Under the pieces are notes generated by a model. That model was not told the DNA's origin. It saw only the letters and a list, made by a program, of their open reading frames with translations, and ran no database searches. The position numbers and the translations under genes were made by a program. Shown piece after piece: positions 1 through 12,139 of a stretch of 64,000 bases of DNA (position 1 is its first letter; each line of letters starts with the position of its first letter). Origin of the DNA: Diplosphaera chodatii (Eukaryota; Chlorophyta; Trebouxiophyceae; Prasiolales; Stichococcaceae); assembly GCA_032358165.1 (NCBI GenBank), contig JAALGY010000057.1:2604001-2668000 (forward strand), written 5' to 3'.

Positions 1-130
1 CCTGGCTTGTGCATATGCTGGTTGCATGAGGTTATGTTACTATTCAACTAGGGCGCAGTACATGATGATGGACGGTTGCTGCTTCAACGACCGTGTCCGC
101 AGACATCGACACTGAGATTACAACCTGCAG

Positions 131-1178
131 CTGAATGTGGCAAAGGCAGCCGGCGCGAGCGTAAGTGTCACAGCTGACCCAGCTGGCATGTCAGATGCGG
201 ACGTGATCTACATTGATGACTCCAGCGCGGCTGGCAACGAGCAGGAGACGTCCACCTTCCTGCACTCCTGGATCTCGTAAGATGATAGCCATTGCCTTCT
301 GTTTCATTCGAAAGCTACCATTTCGACGTGCCATCTTATGATGTCATGAGACTGCGTGGCAACCTTGCCTGCCTTCCACATGCACTACTGGCTTGTACAG
401 ACAGACACACTTGTGATGCGGAACAAGATGAGCTTGCAAGCCACCGAGCAGCGATGCAGCACATGGCTGAGGCGTTGGTCTGTTCTGCATTAGCCATTTT
501 GCTCCATAACCTTGCTATCTGTCACAACCCATACCTCGATGATCTGCAACTTGTCTCACCGCAGTTTGCTGCTACCCGATGTGTGGTCATCCTGCCACTG
601 AGATTGTTGTTTCGCAGCCCATGTGGGCTGAGCGATGCCGTAAGCAAACCAAATGCAGACGCTGCTCTCCCTGAATCTTACTTGCAGGCAGCTGGGCGTC
701 GACATGCTGACAGCAGCGCCGGATGCCATTATACTGCACAGCCTGCCGCTGAGGCGCGGCGGCGCTGGCGCCATCAATGCCCTCCTGGACTGTGACCGCT
801 GCGTGGTAAGACATCTATTCCTCAATATGCCCCTCTGCTCAATGGCACCTCGAGGTGAAGGTCCGAACATGCCATGAGGCCATGGTTCCCTGCACCTCTT
901 TGTAGCGCTGCCTAACTGAGGCATAGCACCGCGGCCAGAGGACTGTCACGCACCCGAAGTGGACCCCGACCTGGCTGTACTGTTTGCGGCCACCCTCACT
1001 CTGTGCACACGCTCAGGTTGCCGACCAGGCGGAAAACCGCATGCTGGCGGCGCAGACGGTGCTGCTGCACTGCTGCGGGCTGCGGGGGCTGTGGCACCCA
1101 CTGAGGCGGGACTCCACAAATGGCTCGTCTATTCCGCACAGCCCCGGAGAGCTGGGCCGCAAGGTTACCTTTGCATGA
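131..1178 (+). CDS. Ornithine carbamoyltransferase-like protein, 3' end (partial)
   Basis: Three last exons at 131-276, 688-805 and 1017-1178 (stop TGA at 1176); phases agree across both introns and the 5' part lies before the window. The aspartate/ornithine carbamoyltransferase family transfers a carbamoyl group from carbamoyl phosphate; the ornithine enzymes act in arginine synthesis. The visible part is the C-terminal ornithine-binding half: a segment ending in SDADVIYIDD, then DAIILHSLPLRRGG, then VADQAENRMLAAQTVLL, which match in order the family's ADVIYTD, HCLPxxRG and QAENRMHAQ blocks. The usual HCLP loop reads HSLP here, so the cysteine that contacts ornithine is replaced by serine, and the SMG-type loop after VIYID is also altered. 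It may be a divergent paralogue or an enzyme for a modified ornithine. Family is confident; substrate is not. Confidence 0.72.
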
Positions 1179-1865
1179 GTCGAATTGACAAGAACAGCAA
1201 AAGGGAAGCGCACAAGGCAGTGAGGTAGTGCTGGCGCGGCTGTTGTCAGAACTTCAGTGACAGGCACCAGACCTTCCTGATGAATGCTCATACCGTATAG
1301 CAAAAGTCTGTGTACTTCAACAAGCACCGGCAGCAGAGCAGCATTGCCAGTAGGGCGTTTTAGCACGACAATGCCTGCCTACAGCACACTGGGGCCAATC
1401 TTGTGGGCTGAACATACCCTAAGGGGAGTGGCTCACAGTCTAATCAGCAACACGGTGATGCATAGTGGATGTGACCTTCATGCAGCACATGAAGCCAGAT
1501 AGCAAACTCTGACGTCAGTGTTTACAAGAGGACAAACAAGGGGCTGAAGCACATATATATATTCTGAGTATGTGATCCTGAAGAAGCTGCACCGAGCAAA
1601 CGAACTGTAAACATATAGACTGCGAACCGAACGGCAACGTGCCTAGCTGAGGCTGCTCGAGTGTGCGACATCAAGACAGCTGCGGCAGCACCTGGTCCAG
1701 CTGCATGTGCCAACCCAAGCCGACAGTCCGTGCCACGCAAACCACTGGTCATTGCAGCTCGGGAGGTAGCACCCGGTGTGCTGGGCTTGAGGCCCACAGC
1801 ACAGCAGACCATTCAGCGCCTTCCCCCAAGGTCATGAACGAGCTGGAATGGGTGGGACCTCTCCT
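1179..1865. other. Convergent intergenic region, no gene seen
   Basis: This stretch separates two genes that end towards each other and should hold their 3' untranslated regions. I found no homology-bearing reading frame. A TGACGTCA palindrome occurs near 1510 but is isolated. Confidence 0.5.
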
Positions 1866-2689
1866 TCAGGGGCCCTTCTTCTTTGTTGACCCCCGGACGG
1901 CGACGCCCTGCACCGTCTTCCCACCCACCGCCTCGTGCACATTCTCGCACCGCTTCTCGTCAAACTCCATCTGCAATATGCAGTGGCTTGCATCAGCTCA
2001 TGCGCGCATTGCATAATGATATCATGCAAGCTGGCCGCTGTGTTCATCCAAAAGCACCAGCCTGCTGCTGATATCATGGATTGCAATGCCATCAGGACCC
2101 AATCGCATACCTTGGGGTGCTTCGACTCGAAGTGATCCTTCATACTCTTCAAGTCTGGCACCTGCAGCACCAACATAGGCAAGGTGACCGTCATGAGACC
2201 GACCGTGCAGAGCTTCCACGTCACAAGGTCGTGATGGGACCAGATCGTGATGGGACAAGCACACTACAGCAGTTGTCTGGCTGCAACATGCTGCAAGATG
2301 TGCGTCTCTTCGTATGCAGACCGAATGCTGCGCACCTGGACTGAGCAAACGAAGCATTTGTACTTTGCGTGCCCGACCTTGCCACCCAAGCGATCTGCAA
2401 AGCACAGAGACACGGGCAGTCTGCAGGGGGGCAATTCAGCATGCTATGACCCATCGAAGGACTATTCAGGGGGTATGGCACACTTGCAAGGGAATACATG
2501 GGGACCCTGAGCGGTGAGTGGCACGTGGTGCCTGACTTGGTGGACGCAAAATTCTGCAAGAGTTCAGCTAAGAAGCTGCACGCACATACCGGCCTTGCCC
2601 GCGTTGCCGCCGCCCTTGTTCTGCAGCGCCGCCTTGGCCTTTGCAGCCAGCTCCGCCGCTGTGTGCTTCGTGGCCTTCGCCTTCGCCAT
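1866..2689 (-). CDS. Small C2H2 zinc protein of the ZNF706/At2g23090 type
   Basis: Four exons (2590-2689, 2336-2394, 2111-2161, 1866-1970) join in phase to a protein of 104 residues with ATG at 2689 and TGA at 1866. The N-terminus is a lysine/alanine-rich basic helix (MAKAKATKHTAAELAAKAKA) followed by a GGGNAGKA turn, as in the 4F5/SERF-like head of this family. Exon 2 carries the first metal ligands (KYKCFVCSVQ) and exon 3 the histidines (MKDHFESKHPK), giving a C-x2-C...H-x4-H finger, conserved with ZNF706 and plant At2g23090. The C-terminal exon adds about 34 residues (ends STKKKGP) not typical of the family. Members are abundant small nuclear or cytosolic proteins; the exact role is unknown. 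Identification rests on the CxxC/HFESKHPK core and total length. Confidence 0.85.
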
Positions 2690-3564
2690 GGCGGCTGCAC
2701 ACACAGCAAGTATACCATGTTGTGCACAGCGGGGATAGGTGTTGCGTGCGATGCATTCCGCAATGGGCTGCAAGGCTGCAAGGGCAGCCACTCATCACAG
2801 CTGATAGGATGCCGTGCCACTGGGAGACGATTGTCATCACTGCCACGGGGCGACGCGCCAACCGTATAGCCTTACTTGGCCGATCTGGTGCGCCTTTCTG
2901 GATGCTCAGGCCAGCGCTACTCCGTCAACTGAAACTGCTCCCCAAGGCCTAGCTTCCAAAATTGAGTGAGGCGCGGAAACTTGAGAGCAAGACTTGATCG
3001 GCCACCCTAACGCCAGGTTCTGAAGCAAGCCGTCAGTCCGCTGCACCTGCTTTCGAAACCGGATGGGCTCAGCAAAGCCTGTGAGAATTTTGGACGGCAA
3101 ATCAGCAGTGACGAGCAGGCAATTGTACGTGTGGCCGAAGGTGTCAGTAGCGAGTGGCATTAGCTCGCGATGCAATGACTGGCGCATGCTTTCTGCGGCG
3201 GCACCCAGGCGCACGGCAGGATGGCAACATATGTAGTGAGCGAGGGGCATGTTGGCAAAGCGGGCAACCGTCGGTTCGTTCCGCAGATGGAAGTTGTTTG
3301 TCAGATATGGTCTCATGTTTTCGCTGACATACTTGGTGGTGGACGCTTTCCGGTTGTGTACACCGCGGCAAACTTGTGCTGCAACCGTCACATGCGGCGC
3401 CATTGATGCCTCTGCACATGACGGCAACATCAGCAGAATCAGCCATATGTGCATGATCATCATCGCATATGGTCAGGGACAGAGCCGTTGGTAGGCGTCC
3501 CTCCAAGGTGTGTGCCGTGGGGTGCAAGCTGCCCTGGTCTGGGCTGCATGCTCACAATCGCACC
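2690..3564. promoter_or_regulatory. Divergent intergenic region between the zinc-protein and BUD22-like genes
   Basis: About 0.9 kb lies between two genes transcribed away from each other and should hold both promoters. A 185-codon open frame on the minus strand (2906-3463) has no recognisable domain and I treat it as chance. The BUD22-like gene could have an extra 5' exon in the last 100 bases. Confidence 0.4.
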
Positions 3565-5905
3565 ATGCTCACGGCATGCCTGCTGCTGCAGGCTGTGAAG
3601 GGTATTCAGCACATCAGAGTGCCACCGAAGCTCAGAAAGCAGGACAGGTGAGCAGTACGGCGTCCAAAGGCTGGCATACTTCAGCAGACACGCTACCGTC
3701 TGTCAAGTCGTGAGCAGCCGCTGTCGCATGTTGCAGGGACACAGTGCGACGGAAGAAGTGCCACCACCACTTGAAGCTCATCCACAAGGTGACATTCATC
3801 CCAGCCGTGCCTTTTGACCGGTCCCCATCTGCCACTCCCCACCAAAGCGGCAGCTTACATCAGCATAGCCGCAGCGCCAGTTCTGCCATTGGCTCAACAC
3901 ACTGTCATGGTAGGCGCTCAAGAAGGCGCGGCAGTTTGAGGTCGGCAAGCTTAAGCGACGGCTGAAGGCGGCACCGGCAGCAGACAGGGCGAAGCTCGAG
4001 ACGCAGCTGGTGGCATTAGGCAAAGTCGACCTTGACACCGCAGCACAGCAGGTGCAGCTACTCTTGGAGCTGCATTTGCCTTCGTGAGGTGGCTGAGCAC
4101 TCAGTTCAGCACTCGCATGACTAAGCACGGACCACTGCCACTGCAGTGTCCAAGTCGGCACCTATCCTGCAACATCGTACCTGCCAAGTGCATTTCATGC
4201 TAATACACTTGGCCTGTCAGCATGCAACACCACTGCGGTGATGCCCTGGAGGCCTGATACACTTCCCACCATGCTGCTGCAGGCAGCTGCAGCATGCGGA
4301 GTGGCGGAGCGGTCATCCAATGCAACAACAGATGCGGTGCCGGCGGGGGCTGCGCCGCCCACCGAGGGCCTGCAGCCAGCTCTCAGGGTCCTGTCTGCGC
4401 GGCTGCTGGCCGCCAAATGCGTCAGGTGCGCCACGACCCGGCATGTAGGTCTATGAAAGACAGACATCGTGAGAAGAAGGTCGGCTAGATGCCTATCTCG
4501 AAGGCGATGGAACCTGTGTTCATGTAGTATGCAGGGAGGAGGTGGAAGCAGCGCAGCAGAGCCTGGCGGCGCTGGACGCAGCCGCAGCAGCGCAGGAGCG
4601 CCGGCAGCAGCAGATCGCGCAGCGCCAGGCAGAGCGTGCTCAGCGGAAGCAGGATGCAGCAGCAGGTGCGTGATCCAGAGTAACTCGAAAGCAGCTGATA
4701 TGTTACGGGGTCAAGAGGGCACAGGTTAACATTTTGCATCTCCTATCTATGAGCTGTCTACCTCGAGTCTGCAGGCAACCTTGACCTGCATGAGATCGTC
4801 CTGAAACTTGAGATTGTCTTGCTGCTACATCATCATTCGTGCGTGCGCAGCAGCGCCCAGCGCCAATGGCGGTCACAGTGGCGAGCAGGCAGCCCAGCAG
4901 CCCTCAGACGACGAGGACTGGGCCAGCATGCTGGGCTCCAACAGTGAGTCCGATGACGAAGCGGTGCAGGCGCGCAAGCGACAGCTGCTGCTGGGCAATC
5001 CAGAGCAAGAAGCTGGAACTGACGGGGGAGCAGCTCAGCAGCGGCAGCAGGCTGGCTCTGTTGGCGGCAGCAAGCAGCCAAAACCACAGAAACAGCTGCC
5101 GAAGAAACCGAAGAACAGGTGCATCGTGAAGCGCATCCCACCAGCAACCAGGGTGAAGCACTGCCAAGACAGTACCAAAGCGACGCCACTCATCCCTGCG
5201 CCACTGGGCCATGCTGCATGGTCGTCTTGTTGCAGGCTGGGGCAGCGGGCTCGACGCAAGATGGCAGAGCAGGCCTTTGGCGACGGCGCGAGGCACATGG
5301 TCCCCTCAAGCGGCCCTGGCCGCCCAGCCATCACCGCTGCAGCAGCCCCGGATGCGCTTGGCAGAGCCGCTGCACGCCCCCAGGGCCCTGCAGCGCCGCC
5401 TCGCCGGGCCGCCGCCGCCGCGCGTGCCGCCGACGCAGCCCCGGCGGCTGCCGCCGGAGCAGAGCTGCACCCCTCGTGGGCTGCCAAGAGCGCCGCCAAG
5501 GCGCAGCTGGCCGCCAAGCCCGCCGGCAGGAAGGTCGTGTTCTCAGACGATGGCGATGCCGTTCCCGCCGCTGAGCCCGCCGCCAACGGCACAAGACAGC
5601 AGCATGCACCAGGAGGGACACTCCGCAAGAGGGCGGGAACTGGGGAGCCGACCGAAGCAGCAGCTCGTGCGGTGGATATGCGAGCGCCGCAGGCGGCGCC
5701 CCAGGCGCCTAGCAGGGTGCCGGGTGTGCCGCGGCATCGGGACCAGCGCCGGGCGTCAGCAGCAAGCGGCGCGCCCAGCAGCGGCGGTAAGAGGCCGGCC
5801 GCCAAGCTGCACCCGTCCTGGGAGGCCAAAGCCAAGCTGCGGAAGCAGATGGAGAGCCTCCCAGCGCCGGCGGGCACCAAAGTCGTGTTTGAGGACAGCG
5901 AATAG
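3565..5905 (+). CDS. BUD22/SRFBP1-family ribosome-biogenesis protein
   Basis: Seven exons: 3565-3647, 3737-3788, 3914-4051, 4283-4425, 4535-4665, 4851-5118 and 5236-5905 (stop TAG). They join in phase to about 494 residues. The N-terminal helix contains CHHHLKLIHK and ALKKARQFEVGKLKRRLK; a Gln/Ala/Arg coiled coil follows (EEVEAAQQSLAALDAAAAAQ region), then an acidic block (DDEDWASMLGSNSESDDE) and a lysine-rich stretch. The C-terminal exon has the family signature: LGQRARRKMAEQAFG and two copies of an LHPSWxAK motif (LHPSWAAKSAAKAQ and LHPSWEAKAKLRKQ), each followed by a VVF-acidic end. BUD22 in yeast and SRFBP1 in animals act in the nucleolar small-subunit processome and 18S rRNA maturation. 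The duplicated LHPSW module is unusual. The start is uncertain: ATG 3565 is the nearest in-frame choice. Confidence 0.82.
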
Positions 5906-6232
5906 CATGGTTTCGTTTCACTTCCCCTGTGGTGATCATGGATGGCTGGCGTGCGTGTGGCGGCATCTGCCACACAAGCTGTGACGTGCTGTTCTGTTCA
6001 TGTATTGCCCTTGACTCGGTATATCGTGGTGCCAGTCGTGTAGTGGTGCATGTTCCCACAGACCATGATAACCCAGAGGACTTGCTAAAACCCTGCTCCG
6101 CCGCTGCGCTTCATGTATCGCCAGCATGAAATCTCCACACGCAATGACACAGCACAGCCAGCTGTGACACCCAATGCATTGTTCTACGCTGGACACCAAT
6201 CAGGACTATCCATGTTTGCGAAGGGGGCGTCA
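5906..6232. other. Convergent intergenic region
   Basis: Short tail-to-tail gap holding the 3' ends of the BUD22-like and acidic-domain genes. Nothing else was recognised. Confidence 0.4.
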
Positions 6233-9200
6233 TCAGCTGCGGCGGTGGCGTTTGATGATGCCCATGATGTAGCCGCCTGGCTTGCGCACAGTGGTGAAGT
6301 CTGATGACGAGATCTCCGTCAGAGCAATCTGCAGGGCCTGCGGCGGCAGCTGCGTCAGCGCATCCATGATGCCGCCATCAAACACGTCCATCCGCAGCCC
6401 CTTGTGGTTGGATGCCACCGCAGCCTGCAGCTTGAGCTCGAGGTCGCTGCCGCCGCCGCCGCCGCCGCCGCCTCTGGAACCACCACCATAAGGACCCTGC
6501 AGACCGGCAAACTGATGACTGTGAATGGGAGACACATACAGAGTATCTGCATTTTGTGTATACACAACTCGGTTGTATACACAACAATGGTTGATTACAT
6601 ACACTTTTGAGGAAAGGGAGAGTTCTGTGAGGTGCCATGCCTGCGGTGGCGCCTGGTAAGGCGGCTGCGGCTGCTGGTATGGAGCCTGCGGCGGGGCGGG
6701 CCCACGGGGCGCGCCATATGCACCGCCGCCGTTCTGTGGGCGTGAACTCTACAGGTAAGGGGCTATGCACCTTCTGCAACCCAAGTGCTCAGAGGCATTG
6801 CTACAGTCCTGACGAGTCAGTCATCAGTCCTGCTTACACGACGGCGACCGGCAGGTGGACTGCTGGATGCCAAGCTTGAGCCTGGCACCAGGACACAGAT
6901 GTCGGCAACATGTACCTGCGACGGCACATGCACCGGGCTGTTCGAGTACCCTGCATCCGGCAACCCGCGCGCCATGCCGAAACCCGGACCCGGCTCTGAG
7001 CCCATGCCGCCGCCCATGCGCTGCATTGGTGGCGGCGCCGCCGCACCAGGGCTCAGCCGCTCCGCCATAGCTTTCTGCAGCAGACAAGCATACCAAGCAT
7101 TGGGCACGCGCAGATCAACACAGCAGGTCCAGAGGCTTTGCACAAGCAGGAAGTGACAGACAGACGGGACAAGCCACTGGGCGACATGGCTGTCCTGCCA
7201 CCTGCAGCGCTGCGTTGACGGTCTCCACGTCCAGCTCGACGCCGGGGGCCGCCATGCCGGCCGCGACCGCCTGCTGCCGCGCCACCCGGGCGGCCTCCGT
7301 CTCCTTGACCACCGCCATGCCCACCTGCAGCTGGCTGGGCTGCACCGTCGTGAGCAGCTCCCACGACCTGCGGTGCGCAAGCCACAAAGAGCCATCAAGC
7401 CCGTGACGGTTACTGCCATGGTACCCAAGCTGTAGTTAACACGCATACAAAGAATGTGGAAAGCGATTTTTGCGCAGTTGTGCAGGCAACCAGGGCAGGC
7501 AGGCAGCCGGGGCTCAGAGACTGCAGGGCCTTTGGTGAGCATGGCAGACTGTTTGAAGACCACCACCAGCGGACCACCACCACCCCAGCGCAACTTTACT
7601 TGTGGAAGTGAAAAGAGGTTTTTGTTTTTAAAATTTGTGTGCGCAGATGAACAAATACTGTCATAATGCACCTGTCGTCCAGCAGGCTGAGCAGGTTGCT
7701 GCCCTCGTCCCACAGGTCCTGCAGCCGCTTGGTGATGCCGGGGTGGATGTACGCCGCCGAGGGGGACACCTGGTGCAGCTCGTCCACCCGCACGCCCCAC
7801 TCAATCTGCGCATGCGCACGCAGCCACATGTCGGCGCGAACCTCGTGCGCAGCAGCACCAGGAGGCGACGGCAGCCACCTCTGCCGAGCACTGAGCCGGG
7901 GCACATGCTGAAGCACAAGACCCCTGCCCCTCAGGGTCAGCTGACGCTGAGCTGGGTACCCATGCAGGGGGATATGGCGTGTGAAACATTGTTGCCAGAG
8001 AGTGCGACCAGTGCACCTGATCCACGCCATAGTGACGCCGCTTAGGGGGTTCCGCAGGTGGCGGGGCGCCCATGGCCACTGGCGCTGCGCCGCCGCCAGC
8101 CATGCTGCCGCCAAAGCCCGCCTGTGCTGCTGGCGGCAGGCCGCCCATGCCGCCGGGGCCCTGCACACAGAAGCCGTCATTACTACCTGCAGCTGCCGCA
8201 ACAGCGCCGCAGCACCCACATGCATTGCAAAGCAGGGTGGCTGTTGCGAAGTGGCTGACTGATGAGGTTATGCTACATTTGCCTGAAAGCAATGCCACAT
8301 TGGCTGTGCAATGCATCAGCTGGTGCCTCACCTGAGAGGCTCCCATGCCGTAGCCGCCGCCTCCGCCGCCAAGGGGCATGCCTATGGCGGGGGCACCGTG
8401 CTGCGGTGGGGGCCCGAAGGGGCCGCCGCCTGGGGGCCCGCCCATGCTGCCGCCAAAGCTGCCAATGGTGGCATAACGGCCGCCGCCGACGTGGCCTCCG
8501 CCACGCGGACCGCCACGGTCCGGCATGCTGCCACTGCGTCCGTCCACCGTCTGCACACATAGTCAGCATCAATGGGCATCCAAGTGTCCACCCAACCACA
8601 ACAAGACAATGGGGCTGCAAGGCACCTGCAGCAGTCCCACATCTAGCACCAGGCAGCGGTGGTCAGTCCTGTCACCACCTTGATGACGCTGGTGAAGAGG
8701 GCGGCCATGTTGCGCGCCTGGCTGAGGTCCTTGCTGGCAAACTCCTCACACGCTGCCACCTGCCGACCAGACGTGGTGCTCCTCAGTACAGCTCCAGTTC
8801 AGGTATGATGCATTGCACGGAAGTGCGGGCTACCTACGGGCCTTCCTATGCATGCATCGTGGCAGGTTGCGATGACATGCAGCACACGAGTGCGGCTGCC
8901 GCACCTGCACATGGTCTGGGAGGCGGGCGAGGTTGTCCATGCAGCGCTCGTCCAGGGCGCCAGGCCGCACACGGCCAGCACGCTGCAGGTCCTGCTCCAT
9001 AGGCATTGCATGTGTGACAGGATGCGCTGTGACGCTGCCATGGCATGAACTGCACTGTGACACTGCCACGGCATTCAGCGCCTGATGGTTGGTCAACAGC
9101 GACCTTTATGTGTCCGGGTATCGCTTGCACCTTGTATGCAGACAGATGAGTCACCTGCAGGATGCGGTCGGCTGCAGGGCACACGCGCCCATCCGGCCGC

Positions 9201-10296
9201 TTCTTGTGCTTCAACAGGCTGCAAAGGTATGCGGCTGCAAGCACACAGGTACAGTGAGCAGCTTGAGCATGAGTGCAGCTCACGCTGAAGATCCCTGAGC
9301 ACGCCACTTCCCACAGTGTCCATAGCATCGGCAGTGAGCACATCAGTAGGATCCAACAGAAGTGCCTGCCCCTCACATTTGTTGTCCTTCTCCTGGGGGT
9401 TGCTGGTGCGGAAGACCTCCAGGATGCGCATGGCATCTGCAGGGCTGCGCTCTTCCAAGCCATTGAGGGCGCCCTCGTCGAAGTCGTGCAGCTTGATCTG
9501 CATTTGCAAGCTAGAGGATATTCTGCCACCGCTCCAGGCCACGGCTATTGAAGCGAAATGCAGCTGCCAAGAGCGCGTATGAGCAAGGCAACATGCGCGC
9601 GGCCAGCATCCTACCGTCCGCCTGCTTCGACTGGCAACGAATCAAGCAGTGTGCATATCACGGCACGCATATGGGCTGTGCGAGACAGCATGGCCCCCTG
9701 GTGCGAATGTAGGATCTCCCACCGCATCCAGATGTCGGCGGCAACATGTGGATGAAGCGACTGAGTAGCACAGCATGCATGCGAATTTGCATAGGTATTG
9801 CTCAGCCTGCAGCGGGCGCACCAGTCCGTCTTTCACGAAGTCGTGCAGCATCGTGTACGCGGGCTGCCCCTGGAACCGTGCGAACGGATCTGTCGCGACG
9901 GCAGCGGCAGCAGCACGAGTCAGTGCTGCTGTAAGGCTTCGATATGCCTGTCCTGTGAGCACTGCCTTGACAGGGGCCGGCACTCGGCGAGCGCGGGGTT
10001 ATGTACAGAATGTGCGCAGGTTGCACATGGTGCAGCACGGTGGACAACACGATGCATGCGCGGCATGTTCTGGCGCCTCTCGTCGTGATCAGATGCGTAT
10101 CTGAACCACCATAGCATGTGCCCAAGCCCGTCGGCGACGGCATGCAAACTTCTGTTGCATCGCGTCTGGCCCTTGGGATCTCGGCTGGCCAACTGGGCCC
10201 ACACCCGTCTCGCACTGCAAGACACCACAAGCTCTCACCTGCAGTATCACTATCATCCCGGCCACGCTTTCTGCTGCCTGCTTCACCGTCCCCCAT
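6233..10296 (-). CDS. Protein with repeated hnRNP R/Q-type acidic (NURR) domains
   Basis: Fourteen exons (10239-10296, 9807-9961, 9662-9760, 9377-9497, 9155-9234, 8905-8991, 8679-8759, 8332-8550, 8017-8160, 7672-7805, 7202-7367, 6934-7074, 6605-6748, 6233-6496) keep phase to about 630 residues. After a basic start (GSRKRGRDD), three segments match the helical N-terminal domain of hnRNP Q/R. The first runs from KLHDFDEGALNGLEE to DNKSAYLCSLLKHKK, the second from RPGALDERCMDNLARLP to KDLSQARNMAALFTSVIK, and the third, at the C-terminus, from FDGGIMDALTQLPPQALQIA to PGGYIMGIIKRHRR. The reference pattern is LDERAIEAL...SDLSHVQNKSAFLCGVMKTYR. Between units 2 and 3 lie Gly/Pro/Met-rich linkers and a helical block (HPGITKRLQDLWDEG; SWELLTTVQPSQLQVGM) that I do not recognise. 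No RNA-recognition motif is visible. A nuclear RNA-protein scaffold is an inference. The end of exon 2 is ambiguous. Confidence 0.7.
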
Positions 10297-10644
10297 TGTT
10301 GTCACACAGGATTATCAGCAACGATAGCGCAAGGCACGACGTGGCTCGTGTTCCGTGCCTACCGCTGACCTAGAGCAACCAATGGATCGAACAGTGTCGC
10401 ACAAGCTGTAAACGGGGTGGCCTACTCAGTAGCCAAGCTGTACTGATCATGGCGCGAGCTGGAGATGCCTGAGGAATAGGTTTAGCAGGGTTTATCATGG
10501 GCACCTCACGCCGGCACCCCTGGGCAGTGGAGCCGGCGGCAGCGCAAAGACAGGCCCTTTAGGGTTGTGGTTGTTGACCAGGCCGGCAGGCGTGCCTGAC
10601 AGGGCAGACGCAGACAGCGGACCGGCCGCCAGCTGTTGGCAGCC
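10297..10644. promoter_or_regulatory. Short shared promoter between the acidic-domain gene and RPS15A
   Basis: Only 348 bases separate the two start codons of divergently transcribed genes, so the promoter is probably bidirectional. I see no unambiguous TATA box. Confidence 0.45.
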
Positions 10645-12139
10645 ATGGTTCGCGTCAGCGTGCTCAATGATGCGCTCAAGACCATGTACAACGCTGAGAA
10701 GCGGGGGAAGCGGCAGGTGCTGCTGCGGCCGTCCAGCAAGGTCGTCATCAAGTTCCTGCAGGTCATGATGCGCCACGGTGAGCCTTTGCTCCTTTGCTTC
10801 TGGATCTGTATACACCCATGGGATGCGTAGTTTGGCCTTGTGGAAGGGGGATGGGCTGCGGCACTGAGGCTCGGCAGCCTGGAAGGCAGCATCAGGCCTT
10901 CCACTGGCGGCTGAGCCTGAGCTTGGGCCTCCAAGCCCACCTTGAAGTGCAGACTGGCAACACCACCACTAGGCAGCCGGCAGGCCTCCGTCGCAGTCAC
11001 AAGCAGTAACACAGTAGTCTTGCCTGGGTTCCTTGAGCACGTTGAGGCTGTTGTCATGGACGGAGGACTGACCCGGGCAATGCGTTATGTAAACAGCTAA
11101 ATTATGCATGCGGCATGTGCCGGCAGCGCGAGGCTGCAATCGTTTGGCACGTTGCAGGTATCAGGGAGGCGCCGACACTCGAGTTCCCACACCAGCGCGT
11201 ATCATATGTCGGTCAAGCGCAGTTTATACTCATCTGTCGAGCGTTCAAGCCAGATGTTCTGGCATACTGCAGGCTACATCGGCGAGTTCGAGTTTGTGGA
11301 TGACCACCGCGGTGGCAAGCTGGTCGTGGAGCTCAATGGCAGGTGAGGTCCGGCAGGCACACAGCTTCTCATTGGCTGACACGGATGGCAGATTCCACCG
11401 TGACAAGGTGGCTAGCAAATGGTGCGGCGGCATGAGGTGCTGCACCAGCGCTGGCTATGGCAGCCGGGGCAGCTGCGGCAGCAGCAGCGTGCAGAGCCGT
11501 GCTGAGCTCAGCAGGCAGCACGTCCAGCAATCCAGCAGCGTTGGATAGCAGCAATGGCGCAGCTGCATCAGAACTGCAGCGCAAGCACCGTTCAGGGATG
11601 CTCTGTGTGTTCGGGCGGGATCACAACTTTCAGCCAGACGAGCACACGGGTTTGCTTTCGAGATGCATCTCTTGCTGTGCAGGCTGAACAAGTGCGGCGT
11701 CATCTCGCCACGCTACGACCTGCGCCATGGCGACATCGAGACCTGGATTGCAAAGCTGCTGCCGTCTCGTCTGGTGAGCTGTCTGTGGGTCCAGGTTGCA
11801 TGCGCAAGGTAGCATCATGACTCCTGTCTCGTTTAACCACGCACATTCAGGGCACTTTGATGTAGACATGAAGGTGTTAAGAACCTGATCGTGGTGAGTG
11901 AACTACCCTTGTTTGCCCTGCAGTTTGGCGTCATCGTGCTTACAACCAGCGCAGGCATCATGGTGAGCGTTGCATGTTGCACCCTGCCATCGCCCCCTGC
12001 CTTGCACATTCCCCAGTGACATGTATCTCACCTGCGTTGCCTGGTGCTCCTCGGCTTACCGGCACCTGCCAAAACACAGGATCATGAGGAGGCCAGGAGG
12101 AAGAAGGTCGGAGGCAAGGTGCTGGGCTTCTTCTACTGA
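10645..12139 (+). CDS. RPS15A: Small-subunit ribosomal protein uS8 (RPS15A), cytosolic
   Basis: Five exons, 10645-10777, 11273-11342, 11683-11773, 11924-11962 and 12080-12139, join exactly to 130 residues, the standard eukaryotic length. The protein begins [20 protein letters not shown] and ends GGKVLGFFY, with the conserved blocks [25 protein letters not shown] and [20 protein letters not shown] in order. It belongs to the body of the 40S subunit near the central domain of 18S rRNA. The identification and borders are essentially certain because every exon matches the family without gaps. Introns are 39-495 bases from their neighbours and all gt..ag. Confidence 0.97.

Noticed and set aside
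4808..5984. Several long frames on both strands across the BUD22-like last exons
   Set aside because: Shadows of the Ala/Arg-rich coding sequence; only the frame with LHPSW and LGQRARRK matches a known family.
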